Positions 55,094 to 63,422 of a stretch of 64,000 nucleotides of DNA are shown here, in pieces. The DNA is from Croceivirga sp. (GTDB lineage: Bacteria; Bacteroidota; Bacteroidia; Flavobacteriales; Flavobacteriaceae). Position 1 is the first letter of the stretch. Each line of letters begins with the position of its first letter. The position numbers were made by a program, and so were the translations under genes. The notes under the pieces are model-generated. The model ran no database searches and had not been told where the DNA came from. It saw only the letters and a program-made list of their open reading frames with translations. The stretch is taken from positions 124,001-188,000 of the forward strand of contig JANQKR010000037.1 in the NCBI GenBank assembly GCA_028281025.1, in the 5' to 3' direction.

Positions 55094-55768
55094 CTAATGC
55101 GCTTCCTCCTTTAAATATTCCTGAAAGTTTTCCTTAAATCGATTCAATCTGGGAATTGATACGGCCCGCACATAGGAATTGTCGGGGTTTTTTCGTTCAA
55201 AGTCCTGATGGTACTCTTCGGCCTTCCAGAACTTTTCAAAAGCCATAACATCGGTAACTATGGGACGGTCATATACATTTTCGGACTGCAATAGGCTGAT
55301 GTAGTCCTCAATGATCTTTTTTTCATCCCCATTTTTGTAGAAGGCAATGGAACGGTATTGGGTACCGCGGTCGGGACCCTGTCTATTCAATGTTGTGGGG
55401 TCGTGTGATCCAAAAAATACCTGGACCAAGGCCAAATAGGAGATTTCTTTAGGATTGTAATATACCTCAACTGCTTCCGCATGTTTGGTCCTTCCATAGG
55501 CTACTTGCTCATAGGTCGGGTTTTCCTCACTTCCACCGGAATATCCGGAGACCACCTCTTTAACTCCTTTTACACTTTCAAAAATGGCTTCAACGCACCA
55601 GAAACAACCACTGGCAAAATAAGCGGTCTCATATTGTTGCAACTCCTCTGGGGAGAGCATCACCTTCTCAGGGATTTTCGCCTGGGCCAATTCCGTGTTG
55701 TTCGATTTGGTAATGGTATTGCACCCCAGCGCGATGGCCACAGTAAAGAGTAATGAAAAAAACTTCAT
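55094..55768 (-). CDS. msrA: Peptide-methionine (S)-S-oxide reductase MsrA, lipoprotein
   Basis: This 224-residue enzyme repairs oxidised methionine. The active site FASGCFWCVEA carries Cys55 and Cys58. GYSGGSEENPTYEQVAYGRTKHAEAV and DPTTLNRQGPDRGTQYRS are family blocks. Lipobox LGC (Cys16) places it at the envelope, where it would protect secreted proteins. Start MKFF at 55768 is chosen over an upstream ATG because it yields the lipoprotein signal. No MsrB domain is fused. Confidence 0.94.
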   Translation of the reverse strand: MKFFSLLFTVAIALGCNTITKSNNTELAQAKIPEKVMLSPEELQQYETAYFASGCFWCVEAIFESVKGVKEVVSGYSGGSEENPTYEQVAYGRTKHAEAVEVYYNPKEISYLALVQVFFGSHDPTTLNRQGPDRGTQYRSIAFYKNGDEKKIIEDYISLLQSENVYDRPIVTDVMAFEKFWKAEEYHQDFERKNPDNSYVRAVSIPRLNRFKENFQEYLKEEAH

Positions 55769-55841
55769 AATCGTATTTTTTACCTTTAGTACTGCAATAT
55801 GCACACAGATTACAAGGAATTGGGTTAAAAAATGTTAAGTT

Positions 55842-56525
55842 TTACAGGCTAATGGCTTCACCAATATCCGGTAACAGTAACTTTTTACCCTTTTCTTCAA
55901 AGTAGCTTTGGGCAGCGGTCTTGTCAATGGCAATGGGCGGAAAGGTATCATAGTGGCATCCCATGACGTTTTTACATCCCACAAAATCCGCAGCGATAGC
56001 CGCATCTTCATAGCCCATGGTAAAGTTGTCACCGATGGAAAGAATGGCCAAATCAATACTGCCCATGGTTTCCGGAATCAACTTCATATCGTAGGTAAGG
56101 GCAGTATCCCCCGAGATATAGATTCTTTTGTTTTCGGCCGAAATGACAAAACCACCTGGGTTTCCACCATAGGAACCGTCGGGCAAAACACTGGAATGGA
56201 TTGCATTGACATATTTGACCGTACCAAAATCAAACTCCTTCTTCCCCCCGTGGTTTAAAGGATGGCCGTTTAACCCTTTGCCCCCAAACCATTCCACAAT
56301 TTCATAGTTGGATACCAATAAGGCTTCTGGATTGTTTTGGGCAATACGTTCCACATCCAGGACATGATCCTGGTGCCCGTGTGTGATTAAAATATAATCG
56401 GCCCTTAGACTGTCAATGTCAATCTCCCTGGCCAATTCATTGGCCGAAATAAAGGGGTCCACGATAATTTGCTTTCCGTTTATTTCCAAATGTAGGGAGG
56501 CGTGACCCAAGTATGTTATCTTCAT
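55842..56525 (-). CDS. MBL-fold metal-dependent hydrolase (UPF0173)
   Basis: This 227-residue metallo-beta-lactamase-fold enzyme starts MKITYLGHASLHLEINGK, matching UPF0173. The metal motif ILITHGHQDHVLD (HxHxDH) is followed by further ligands in NHGGKKEFDFG and YISGDTAL. It probably hydrolyses a cytoplasmic metabolite; the family substrate is unknown. Start at 56525 is chosen since upstream in-frame codons have no family similarity. It is divergent from the M23 gene. Confidence 0.9.
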   Translation of the reverse strand: MKITYLGHASLHLEINGKQIIVDPFISANELAREIDIDSLRADYILITHGHQDHVLDVERIAQNNPEALLVSNYEIVEWFGGKGLNGHPLNHGGKKEFDFGTVKYVNAIHSSVLPDGSYGGNPGGFVISAENKRIYISGDTALTYDMKLIPETMGSIDLAILSIGDNFTMGYEDAAIAADFVGCKNVMGCHYDTFPPIAIDKTAAQSYFEEKGKKLLLPDIGEAISL

Positions 56526-56601
56526 GTTCTTACTTTTTGAAATCCATCTGAAAATTACAAAATCCAATCCCTTTTAAATATCTTGAAGCCGAATTTATCC
56601 A

Positions 56602-57276
56602 ATGGAAATAGTACAATCCATCAATAAAGGTTCAGGACCCGTTCCAATTTTGGACCGCAGCATTCCCGTTTCCCAGTATTGCCCTATTAATTTATCGAAG
56701 GACAATAGGGAACTGAATTCAGTCAATGTGTCCGATGCCCGGGAGTGTCAGGATTATGTGGACGTTGTTTTAAAAAGAAATGGCGGGAAGGTGGCCTATG
56801 GTGGATATTTGGAAAAGAGAAACTTGTATGGGGACAGTGAGCGATTCAAGGGGCAGGAACCGAGGGATATCCATCTGGGGATGGATTTCTGGTGCAAAGC
56901 AGAAACCAAGGTTCTGGCACCGCTGAACGGTGTAGTACATTCTTTTGCGAACAATGCCGATTTCGGAAACTATGGACCTACGGTGATTTTAAGGCACCAA
57001 ATTAAGGGGGGGGCCTTTTATACCCTTTACGGACACCTGTCATTGGAATCATTGGAAGGACTTTATGTGGGAAAGGTCATTGAAAAGGGGGAACCCTTTG
57101 TTTCCCTGGGGACTCCGGACATCAATGTGGGCTACGCACCCCACCTGCATTTTCAATTGGTCCTGGATTTGGATAATTATCAAGGGGACTATCCTGGGGT
57201 GTGTTCTGAAAAGGACTTGGTTTACTTCCGTAAAAATTGCCCCGATCCAAACTTGCTTTTGGGGTATCCCTTTTAG
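56602..57276 (+). CDS. M23-family metallopeptidase-like protein without signal peptide
   Basis: This 224-residue protein has a complete LytM zinc site: His91-x3-Asp95 (HLGMD), His145 (YGH) and HLH at 181-183. Such enzymes usually cut peptidoglycan cross-bridges, but here no signal peptide or membrane span is present, and the N-terminal ~80 residues are unlike exported LytM proteins. Related cytoplasmic M23 domains occur fused to aminotransferases. The true substrate may therefore be intracellular. ATG at 56602 is the only good start. Confidence 0.82.
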   Translation: MEIVQSINKGSGPVPILDRSIPVSQYCPINLSKDNRELNSVNVSDARECQDYVDVVLKRNGGKVAYGGYLEKRNLYGDSERFKGQEPRDIHLGMDFWCKAETKVLAPLNGVVHSFANNADFGNYGPTVILRHQIKGGAFYTLYGHLSLESLEGLYVGKVIEKGEPFVSLGTPDINVGYAPHLHFQLVLDLDNYQGDYPGVCSEKDLVYFRKNCPDPNLLLGYPF

Positions 57277-57333
57277 TTATCGGTGTATTGCCCTTAGTTA
57301 CCGATTACTGGTTTTGTACTCAAAAAACACTCA

Positions 57334-57381
57334 TCGATATTTTTTTACACTTAAGCGCCTAAGGATGTTTTAATCGAAAAA
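57334..57381 (+). promoter_or_regulatory. Conserved upstream element of small-protein module, copy 1
   Basis: A 48-bp segment resembles 57888-57935 at the same length, sharing TTTTTTACACTT and TTTTAATCGAAAAA at fixed spacing. It lies 75 bases before the first secreted-protein ATG and is probably the regulatory region of the duplicated module. Confidence 0.55.
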
Positions 57382-57456
57382 TTTAGAACGCTTGGCGAGA
57401 TAAATCGGACTGGTCAGGGGTCGAAAATAGCTTTGATATAAGAAAGATTCGGACTT

Positions 57457-57705
57457 ATGAAAGCTATTTTAACCTGCTTGGCAATTTTTGCTTTTGCTTT
57501 CCTGTCAATGGCCCAGGGGAACAAAAGTGAAGTTAACGTGGAATTTCCTATGGAAACGATTGGAGTCCAACTCCAAGAAGAGCCCCAAACAAGAAAGCGG
57601 ATTCCCAAGAGTAAGCGTATGGCTCGCCTCTATTTATTTAAAAATTCGCGTGTTAAAAAAGAATTGTCCTTTAGGACCAAGAGAAACAAAAGCAAATTAG
57701 CGTAA
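57457..57705 (+). CDS. Small secreted basic protein, copy 1
   Basis: This 82-residue protein has a signal peptide (MKAILTCLAIFAFAFLSMAQ). The mature ~62 residues are strongly basic, ending ARLYLFKNSRVKKELSF followed by RTKRNKSKLA. A paralog at 58011 shares both the signal type and the ARLY-x-FKNSRVKK block. It should be exported to the periplasm or medium. It is followed after one base by a tiny membrane protein gene. I recognise no family. Confidence 0.72.
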   Translation: MKAILTCLAIFAFAFLSMAQGNKSEVNVEFPMETIGVQLQEEPQTRKRIPKSKRMARLYLFKNSRVKKELSFRTKRNKSKLA

Positions 57706-57706
57706 T

Positions 57707-57841
57707 ATGGATACTCTGTCTTTAATCTGTTTATGTACGAGCTTGGTTTTTGTAGTTGCGTCCATTTACATCAACATAAAGCTCTCCAAAAAGGTTTTTA
57801 GGTCAAAAAATCCAATGCGCCATCGCACCTCGCATCGATGA
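57707..57841 (+). CDS. Tiny single-span membrane protein, copy 1
   Basis: This 44-residue protein opens MDTLSLICLCTSLVFVVASI, continues with a hydrophobic span to about residue 24, then a basic tail (KLSKKVFRSKNPMRHRTSHR). Its ATG is one base after the stop of the secreted gene. The second module copy has a similar partner (58253), which supports reality despite the short length. Confidence 0.55.
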   Translation: MDTLSLICLCTSLVFVVASIYINIKLSKKVFRSKNPMRHRTSHR

Positions 57842-57887
57842 AATGCACTTCCCTTCGGTGTGCTGTTCATCGGATCAAAAACGGTTG

Positions 57888-57935
57888 TCGAGACTTTTTT
57901 ACACTTCATCCAGAAACTGGTTTTTAATCGAAAAA
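57888..57935 (+). promoter_or_regulatory. Conserved upstream element of small-protein module, copy 2
   Basis: This 48-bp counterpart of 57334-57381 keeps TCGA, TTTTTTACACTT and TTTTAATCGAAAAA at the same spacing. It lies 75 bases before the ATG at 58011, the same distance as in copy 1, so regulatory DNA was duplicated along with the genes. Confidence 0.55.
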
Positions 57936-58010
57936 CCAGTGTTCTACAGCGAGTTATATCGCCAGCGCTTTCATGTGAAAATACCTTTACAACGTAAAAC
58001 AACCCAAATC

Positions 58011-58247
58011 ATGAAAGCAGTTTTGACCTTTTTCCTCTTCATTTTCCTAACGACTTCAGTTATGGCCCAAGGTGCCAAAAAGGAAGTAAAGGTTGCCACG
58101 ATTACAGTAGGCGTGGAGCTGAACGTCAAAATTGAAAAAACGGGGGTGTCCAGCAACAAAGTTGCCCGTTTGTACAGGTTCAAAAATTCCAGGGTAAAAA
58201 AGGCCCTAAAGTTCCAAACCAAAAAACAAAAAGCTAAAATCGCCTAA
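58011..58247 (+). CDS. Small secreted basic protein, copy 2
   Basis: This 78-residue paralog of the 57457 protein has signal peptide MKAVLTFFLFIFLTTSVMAQ and a basic mature part ending ARLYRFKNSRVKKALKFQTK then KQKAKIA. The ATG at 58011 aligns with that of copy 1; an upstream in-frame ATG at 57843 would swallow the regulatory element and is rejected. Its conserved C-terminal ~28 residues suggest that this part binds the partner or target. Confidence 0.72.
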   Translation: MKAVLTFFLFIFLTTSVMAQGAKKEVKVATITVGVELNVKIEKTGVSSNKVARLYRFKNSRVKKALKFQTKKQKAKIA

Positions 58248-58252
58248 GACAT

Positions 58253-58360
58253 ATGGAAACTAATCTATCCCTGGTTGTTTTATTTTGTAGTTCTGTTTTT
58301 GTTTTTGGTTCGCTACTGTTGTCCTTACGTCTTGCAAAAGCTTCTTTGCGTCGAAGATAA
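58253..58360 (+). CDS. Tiny single-span membrane protein, copy 2 (overlaps amidohydrolase antisense)
   Basis: This 35-residue frame opens METNLSLVVLFCSSVFVFGS, then SLRLAKASLRRR, similar to copy 1 (M-D/E-T-LSL, VFV, basic tail). It starts 5 bases after the secreted gene, within the same ATATGGA context. It overlaps the antisense 3' end of the amidohydrolase. Coincidental open frame is possible because antisense of Lys-rich codons is hydrophobic. Confidence 0.42.
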   Translation: METNLSLVVLFCSSVFVFGSLLLSLRLAKASLRRR

Positions 58361-59819
58361 TACCGTCCTTGATGGTATATTTTACCCCCCCAACGCGAAC
58401 TACCTCGTTATCCGCGTTAAGCCTTATGGCCCCGGTCCCATAGAGTACTTTTAGGTTTTTAAGGGGATTTTCCTCCACGATGACAAAATCGGCCAATTTT
58501 CCAACGGCGACGGTCCCTATTTTGTCTTCCATTCCCAAAGCTTCGGCCCCGTAGAGTGTCGAGGAACGGATCACCTCCAGTGGATGGAAACCCGCTTCCC
58601 GGAGCAGCTCCATTTCCCGTATATAGGCAAAACCATAAAGTTGGAAAATGAAACCTGAATCAGAGCCCGTGGTAACCCTGCCCCCTCGGTTCTTGTATTC
58701 GTTGATGAAGGTCATCCAGAGTTTATAATTGTTCCTCCAGGCCACTTCTTGCTCCGTACCCCAATCATGCCAATAGGAACCATGGCTGATCATGCTGGGT
58801 TGATAAAACTTCCAAAGGGAAGGTAAGGTATACGCTTCGTGCCATTCTGCCCTTCTCGCCCTATGCAAATCCCTACTGGCTTCATAGATGTTGAATGTTG
58901 GGTCCAGGGTAAAGTCCAGCTCAAGCAACTCGTCCATCACCTTGTTCCAATGCTCGGAATAGGGTTCTGCAGCTTGCTCCCAAAGTTTTCCTGCTTCTTC
59001 AAATCGGTGTTGTTCATTTTGATAGTTGTAGTCCAATGGATAGTCCTGAACGGTCCGATCCTCAAAAAGGGCCTCTGGAAGACCGTACCAGTGCTCCATG
59101 CTGGTAAGTCCGGCCCTTGCCGAATGAAGGACGTTCCATCGGCCAACATCCATTTGGGCGTGGTGACAAGCGGAACGGAGCCCCAGTTTTTTATTTTCGT
59201 CCAGGGCAGCACGCATGATTTCCGGTGGTGCCCCAAAGAACTTGACACCATCCGCTCCTTTCTTTGCATTCTCGCGCACCCATTCCCTTGCCATTTCGGG
59301 CGTACTGATGGGCACATCACTTCCCTGACCAAAACCGGTGTATGCCAGGACCCTTGGAGCGATGATTTCATTTTTTTCACTTTTGCGCTTCAAATCCAGG
59401 GTCCAGTCAATTCCACGGCCACTGGGCTCACGCACGGTGGTAATTCCATGGGCCATCCACAATTTAAACACATAATCATAATCCGCACCTTGGGATACAC
59501 CACCAATATGGCCGTGCATATCCACAAAACCGGGCAAAAGGTACATGCCGGAACAATCCAATTCCTTCCCTCCAGCTTTAAGTTGGGGTCTTTTGGAGCT
59601 GTCAATTTCAACGCCAGGATAACCTACGACCTCAACACCCACAATTTTGTTGTTTTCTACTACAATATCAATGGGACCTCGTGGAGGGGCACCATTGCCA
59701 TTGATCAATGTGACCCCTCTTATGATCAATTGGGAAAAGGGACCTTCCTTTAGGTTGTCCTGTGCCGTGACCGTAATCGATAGGAGAAGTACGGTTACAA
59801 TGGAAAGCGTTTTTTTCAT
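58260..59819 (-). CDS. Secreted amidohydrolase-superfamily protein
   Basis: This 519-residue metal-dependent hydrolase has a signal peptide (KKTLSIVTVLLLSITVTAQ). LLPGFVDMHGHIGG gives the HxH metal site, SACHHAQMDVGR and SMEHWYGLPE give further His ligands, and TGSDSGFIF gives the late Asp. The C-terminal fold ends KIGTVAVGKLADFVIVEENPL. Such enzymes often hydrolyse dipeptides or cyclic amides. It lies 7 bases downstream of the M14 peptidase gene, so the two may process peptides in the periplasm in series. Confidence 0.87.
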   Translation of the reverse strand: MKKTLSIVTVLLLSITVTAQDNLKEGPFSQLIIRGVTLINGNGAPPRGPIDIVVENNKIVGVEVVGYPGVEIDSSKRPQLKAGGKELDCSGMYLLPGFVDMHGHIGGVSQGADYDYVFKLWMAHGITTVREPSGRGIDWTLDLKRKSEKNEIIAPRVLAYTGFGQGSDVPISTPEMAREWVRENAKKGADGVKFFGAPPEIMRAALDENKKLGLRSACHHAQMDVGRWNVLHSARAGLTSMEHWYGLPEALFEDRTVQDYPLDYNYQNEQHRFEEAGKLWEQAAEPYSEHWNKVMDELLELDFTLDPTFNIYEASRDLHRARRAEWHEAYTLPSLWKFYQPSMISHGSYWHDWGTEQEVAWRNNYKLWMTFINEYKNRGGRVTTGSDSGFIFQLYGFAYIREMELLREAGFHPLEVIRSSTLYGAEALGMEDKIGTVAVGKLADFVIVEENPLKNLKVLYGTGAIRLNADNEVVRVGGVKYTIKDGIIFDAKKLLQDVRTTVANQKQKQNYKIKQPGID

Positions 59820-59826
59820 TTGATCC

Positions 59827-62340
59827 TTATTCTGGAATTTGAATTTTGTCCCCTAAAAACAAGGCATTTAGAAACAATCTATTGGTGCCGTACCATGACC
59901 CTCGGAAATTGGGATTGTCCGCAAACAGGATTACCCTGCCCTCTTCCAATTTACTCACCACCAAGGAAGCGGAATGGTTAAGAAATTCCTCAGTGTTCTT
60001 TTTGGTGATAAATCCATCAATATGGGCGTCCTTGGCGTATTTAGCTACTGTTGAATAGTTGTTTTGACTTGGTTTTAACCAAACGGAATTGTTTTTGTAT
60101 ACCGGGATTTGCGTGTCCCGATATCCAAAGGCCAGGGGATGTGTCACATCCAGATCTACCTTTAAAATAATACCACCTACTTCTTCTTTGCCAATATTTT
60201 CCCGGGCATCCACATAAGGCTTTCGCTCCACGGCCTTTGTGGAATCCTTGGCCACTTCCACCAGCTTTTCCTTCACCAGTTTTTTGTCCACAACCCATTT
60301 GGAGGCCCCACCTATGGTTATTAAGGTATTTCCCTTGCCGATCCAACCTTTTAGTTTCTCCTGTTGTTTTTTGGTAAAATCATACCTGCCCGATACCATG
60401 ACCAAAGTGTTGTATTTATCCAAATTAACACCGTTGAAATTACGCATGGGGATTTTTGTAATGGGCATATGTACCCTAGTATCCAGTAAATGCCAAACCT
60501 CGCCAGCTTCATAGGAACGCACCCCCGTACCAATAAGCATGGCAGCTTTGGGCTTGGTAATGGGACTTACACTGCGGCTTCCCAAATCAATTCCTTTGGC
60601 ATTGTAGCCCGTTTTTACCGAAAACATGGGCACATGATACTTCTTTTGGGCTTTTTGAATCAATTCAAAGATTTCATCGGCGTTCTTTTTTTGAAGTGAT
60701 ACCGGAACCACCAAGGCTCCATAATTAAACGCCTTATCTCCAACCGTGGTTTTGGCCGTAAACGGTTTAAAGGAACTTGAAACCGTAACTCCGTTGTTCT
60801 GAAGATAATGTAACACTGCGGTTGCATTGTAATCATCATAATCGATGATATAGGCATAATCCGTTTTTTGGACCGGAACCACCGAAACCAGTTCTTCCGT
60901 GGAAGTAACTTTTTCACCAAGGTTCAAGCTTGTGACCGACCTGTATTTCATATTGTAGAAATTGGCCACAGACCAGGCGGAAGCATCATAATACACACTA
61001 TCCCGATATTTGTCGTAGGTTTCAAAAAAGCTTTGTACCATACGGTATTGGGGTTGATTGGTCGGTACCACATAGGAGCCATTGGCCTTATAAACATCCA
61101 CTTTGTGCAGTAAAAGCTTGTCAATGAACGCCTTCACCCGATTTTTATCATAGTCATCTTTAAAGGAATACCCTTTGAGTCGACTTTTGGCGGCATTACC
61201 CAGTGCACTCTTAAAAAAGTCTTGCTGGTATTTTCTTAGGTAAGCTTTATTTTCAACAGCCGCCCTTACCGTGGCAATACTGGTGACATACTGATTTCTG
61301 ATCGTGAAAGGAAAGGTAATTTCCCCAAAAGCTGTTTTTTGGACATGTCCCCGGGAACTTGCCTGTTCAAACAATAAGGCAAGTGCACCTTGGAGATCAG
61401 GGTAGGAGGAGCCATAACCGGGATACGTACCGTCAAACACTTCTTTGGTGAAATAGAAAGAGCCAATGCTGTCCAATGCTTGGGCAAAGTAATCTCCGAA
61501 AAGATTGTTCAAATCCACATAGTTTTCCTTGGGCATGATGGGATTCAATGATGCATTATCTTTCATCGGCTCAAAGAAATAGGAACTTTGGGTTCCCATT
61601 TCATGAAAATCGGTAACTACATTGGGGTACCATTCGTGGTACCAGGTCAATTTCCCACGGCTTTCCGGATGTATTCCAAGCAGCCAGTCCCTGTTTAAAT
61701 CAAACCAATAATGATTGGTACGTCCGCCTGGCCAGTATTCGTTGTGTTCCGCATCCTGGGGATCGGAAACCTCTGGATTGCCTTGATACATATTGGCCCA
61801 ATGGGTATGGCGGTCCCTACCATCCGGATTAATGGTGGGATCGATCATTATCACGGAGTTGCGGATATAGTTTAGGATTTCCGGATTGTTGGAAGCGGCA
61901 AAGGTATAGGCCGATAGTAGTGCCGCTTCCGAAGTAGAAGGTTCGTTTCCGTGCACATTGTAGCCCAGGTTAATGAAAATGGGCACGGCATCGTAGTTCG
62001 AAACGGACCCTGAAGGGTCCACAAATGCTAAATGATCTTGTTTGATGTTGTCCAGATTCTGAAGATTTTCTGGGGAAGAGATGGTCAAGATGACCAGTTT
62101 TCTACCTTCATGGGTCTTACCATATTCATAGATGGAAGCCCTGTCGGAAACCGCTGCCAATTTGGTGAAATAGGCTACGATAAGATCATGTCTGGTGTGA
62201 TGCTCCCCAATGTCATATCCCAAGAATTCGGAAGGTGATGGGATGGCCTCGTTGAACGGATGGAATTTTTTGTAAAAATAATCTTGTGCGGAAAGGCCGG
62301 TGCTTAGGAACAGCACCATAAAAACGATGTTTTTGAACAT
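59827..62340 (-). CDS. M14-family zinc carboxypeptidase-like protein, copy 2
   Basis: This 837-residue secreted paralog of the 16321 protein has a signal peptide (MFKNIVFMVLFLSTGLSAQ). LGYNVHGNEPSTSEAA holds the zinc His and Glu, NPDGRDRHTHW follows, and VTDFHEMGTQSSYFFEP includes the third ligand. The C-terminal ThuA-like domain carries LVMVSGRYDFTKKQQEKL and LITIGGASKWV. The start MFKN is chosen for the signal peptide. It shares an operon with the amidohydrolase, and the kinase gene ends 45 bases upstream. Confidence 0.88.
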   Translation of the reverse strand: MFKNIVFMVLFLSTGLSAQDYFYKKFHPFNEAIPSPSEFLGYDIGEHHTRHDLIVAYFTKLAAVSDRASIYEYGKTHEGRKLVILTISSPENLQNLDNIKQDHLAFVDPSGSVSNYDAVPIFINLGYNVHGNEPSTSEAALLSAYTFAASNNPEILNYIRNSVIMIDPTINPDGRDRHTHWANMYQGNPEVSDPQDAEHNEYWPGGRTNHYWFDLNRDWLLGIHPESRGKLTWYHEWYPNVVTDFHEMGTQSSYFFEPMKDNASLNPIMPKENYVDLNNLFGDYFAQALDSIGSFYFTKEVFDGTYPGYGSSYPDLQGALALLFEQASSRGHVQKTAFGEITFPFTIRNQYVTSIATVRAAVENKAYLRKYQQDFFKSALGNAAKSRLKGYSFKDDYDKNRVKAFIDKLLLHKVDVYKANGSYVVPTNQPQYRMVQSFFETYDKYRDSVYYDASAWSVANFYNMKYRSVTSLNLGEKVTSTEELVSVVPVQKTDYAYIIDYDDYNATAVLHYLQNNGVTVSSSFKPFTAKTTVGDKAFNYGALVVPVSLQKKNADEIFELIQKAQKKYHVPMFSVKTGYNAKGIDLGSRSVSPITKPKAAMLIGTGVRSYEAGEVWHLLDTRVHMPITKIPMRNFNGVNLDKYNTLVMVSGRYDFTKKQQEKLKGWIGKGNTLITIGGASKWVVDKKLVKEKLVEVAKDSTKAVERKPYVDARENIGKEEVGGIILKVDLDVTHPLAFGYRDTQIPVYKNNSVWLKPSQNNYSTVAKYAKDAHIDGFITKKNTEEFLNHSASLVVSKLEEGRVILFADNPNFRGSWYGTNRLFLNALFLGDKIQIPE

Positions 62341-62385
62341 AGGAAGTGTGATTGAGTTAGTCCCTTTAAAGATAGGGGAAACCAA

Positions 62386-63261
62386 CTAATCCACCGAATT
62401 GAATTCCTCTACCACTTCCTCAAAATTGATTTGATAGTAGGTGCCCTTGGTTTCATTGTCCCTTACAATGCTGCCCTTGAGTTGTCTGGCCAGGTTATGA
62501 ATGAGTTTCAAACCCAGGGATTTTGTGGTTTTTGGATTTACATCATCTGGGAAACCGATTCCATTGTCCCCCAAATACATTTCAAAGCTGTTTGTCCCTT
62601 TTTTTGAGAGATAAATTTTTATTTCACCTTCCGTATTGTTGGGAATCCCATATTTAAGGGCATTTGTGATGGTTTCGTTGATGATCAATCCCAGAGGGAT
62701 GACCGTATCTATACTTAAGCGGTAATCACCAATATCAAAGTCGGTGGTCACTTTGTTTTCATTGCCTTTTACAGAACGGACCAGGTATTCACAAAGTTCC
62801 TCCACATAGGGCTTTAGTTCAATTTTTGAGGTGTAATCGTCCCTTTTGTACAACATTTCATGGACCATGGACATGGAAACGACGCGATGTTGACTGCTTT
62901 TAATGATGCCCTCAATCTTTGGGTCCGCTACCGCCCTGGATTGCAGGCTCAATAGACTGGATACCGTCTGTAAGTTGTTTTTTACCCGATGGTGTACTTC
63001 TTTTAAAAGGGTTTCCTTTTCCCTGAGTTTTGCCTCCAAACCTGAATGGGTCTGTCGGTAACCACTGTTTTTTCTGATATGTAACCCATTGGCAAGAAAC
63101 AAAATGGCCATAAGCAATAGGACCAACAATACAAGGATATGGAGCTCCTTTGTCCAACAATAGGCCAATAGGGCAAAAGAGATGGCCGAAGCAAAATAGT
63201 TCAGTATCTCAATAAATTGGTTCTTTTTTGACGCTTTCCTGTCGGTGGATCGGTCTCTCAT
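62386..63261 (-). CDS. HisKA_2-type sensor histidine kinase
   Basis: This 291-residue kinase has two predicted membrane spans (about residues 20-37 and 41-60) with a very short loop between, so little periplasmic sensing is expected. The HisKA_2 dimerisation helix holds phospho-acceptor His90 in LKEVHHRVKNNLQTVSSLLS. The ATPase domain contains NETITNALKYG (N box) and GDNGIGFPDDV (G1). No response regulator lies nearby, so its partner must be elsewhere. It precedes the M14 gene. Confidence 0.9.
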   Translation of the reverse strand: MRDRSTDRKASKKNQFIEILNYFASAISFALLAYCWTKELHILVLLVLLLMAILFLANGLHIRKNSGYRQTHSGLEAKLREKETLLKEVHHRVKNNLQTVSSLLSLQSRAVADPKIEGIIKSSQHRVVSMSMVHEMLYKRDDYTSKIELKPYVEELCEYLVRSVKGNENKVTTDFDIGDYRLSIDTVIPLGLIINETITNALKYGIPNNTEGEIKIYLSKKGTNSFEMYLGDNGIGFPDDVNPKTTKSLGLKLIHNLARQLKGSIVRDNETKGTYYQINFEEVVEEFNSVD

Positions 63262-63370
63262 GGATTAGCGGTTAGCAACTAATTCACAGGATAAGGGAGT
63301 ACCCTTAAACTTTAAATCTTAGGGGTGTTCAGGGCGTAAATCTAACCATGTTTTATAACATAATCAAAAA

Positions 63371-63392
63371 AGGCAACCGAATTCTGGTTGCC
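63371..63392 (-). terminator. secA terminator
   Basis: The 7-bp stem GGCAACC/GGTTGCC (63372-63378, 63386-63392) with loop GAATTCT is followed on the minus strand by TTTTTTGATT. It lies 30 bases past the secA stop. Confidence 0.87.
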
Positions 63393-63422
63393 CTCATTGG
63401 GATATGACTTTTTTGAACGGGA

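Noticed and set aside
57843..58010. N-terminal extension of the second secreted basic protein
   Set aside because: It would cover the conserved upstream element and hide the signal peptide that aligns with copy 1.
58839..59753. 304-residue antisense frame in the amidohydrolase gene
   Set aside because: It is a shadow of a well-supported enzyme; the translation shows no domain and no start signal.
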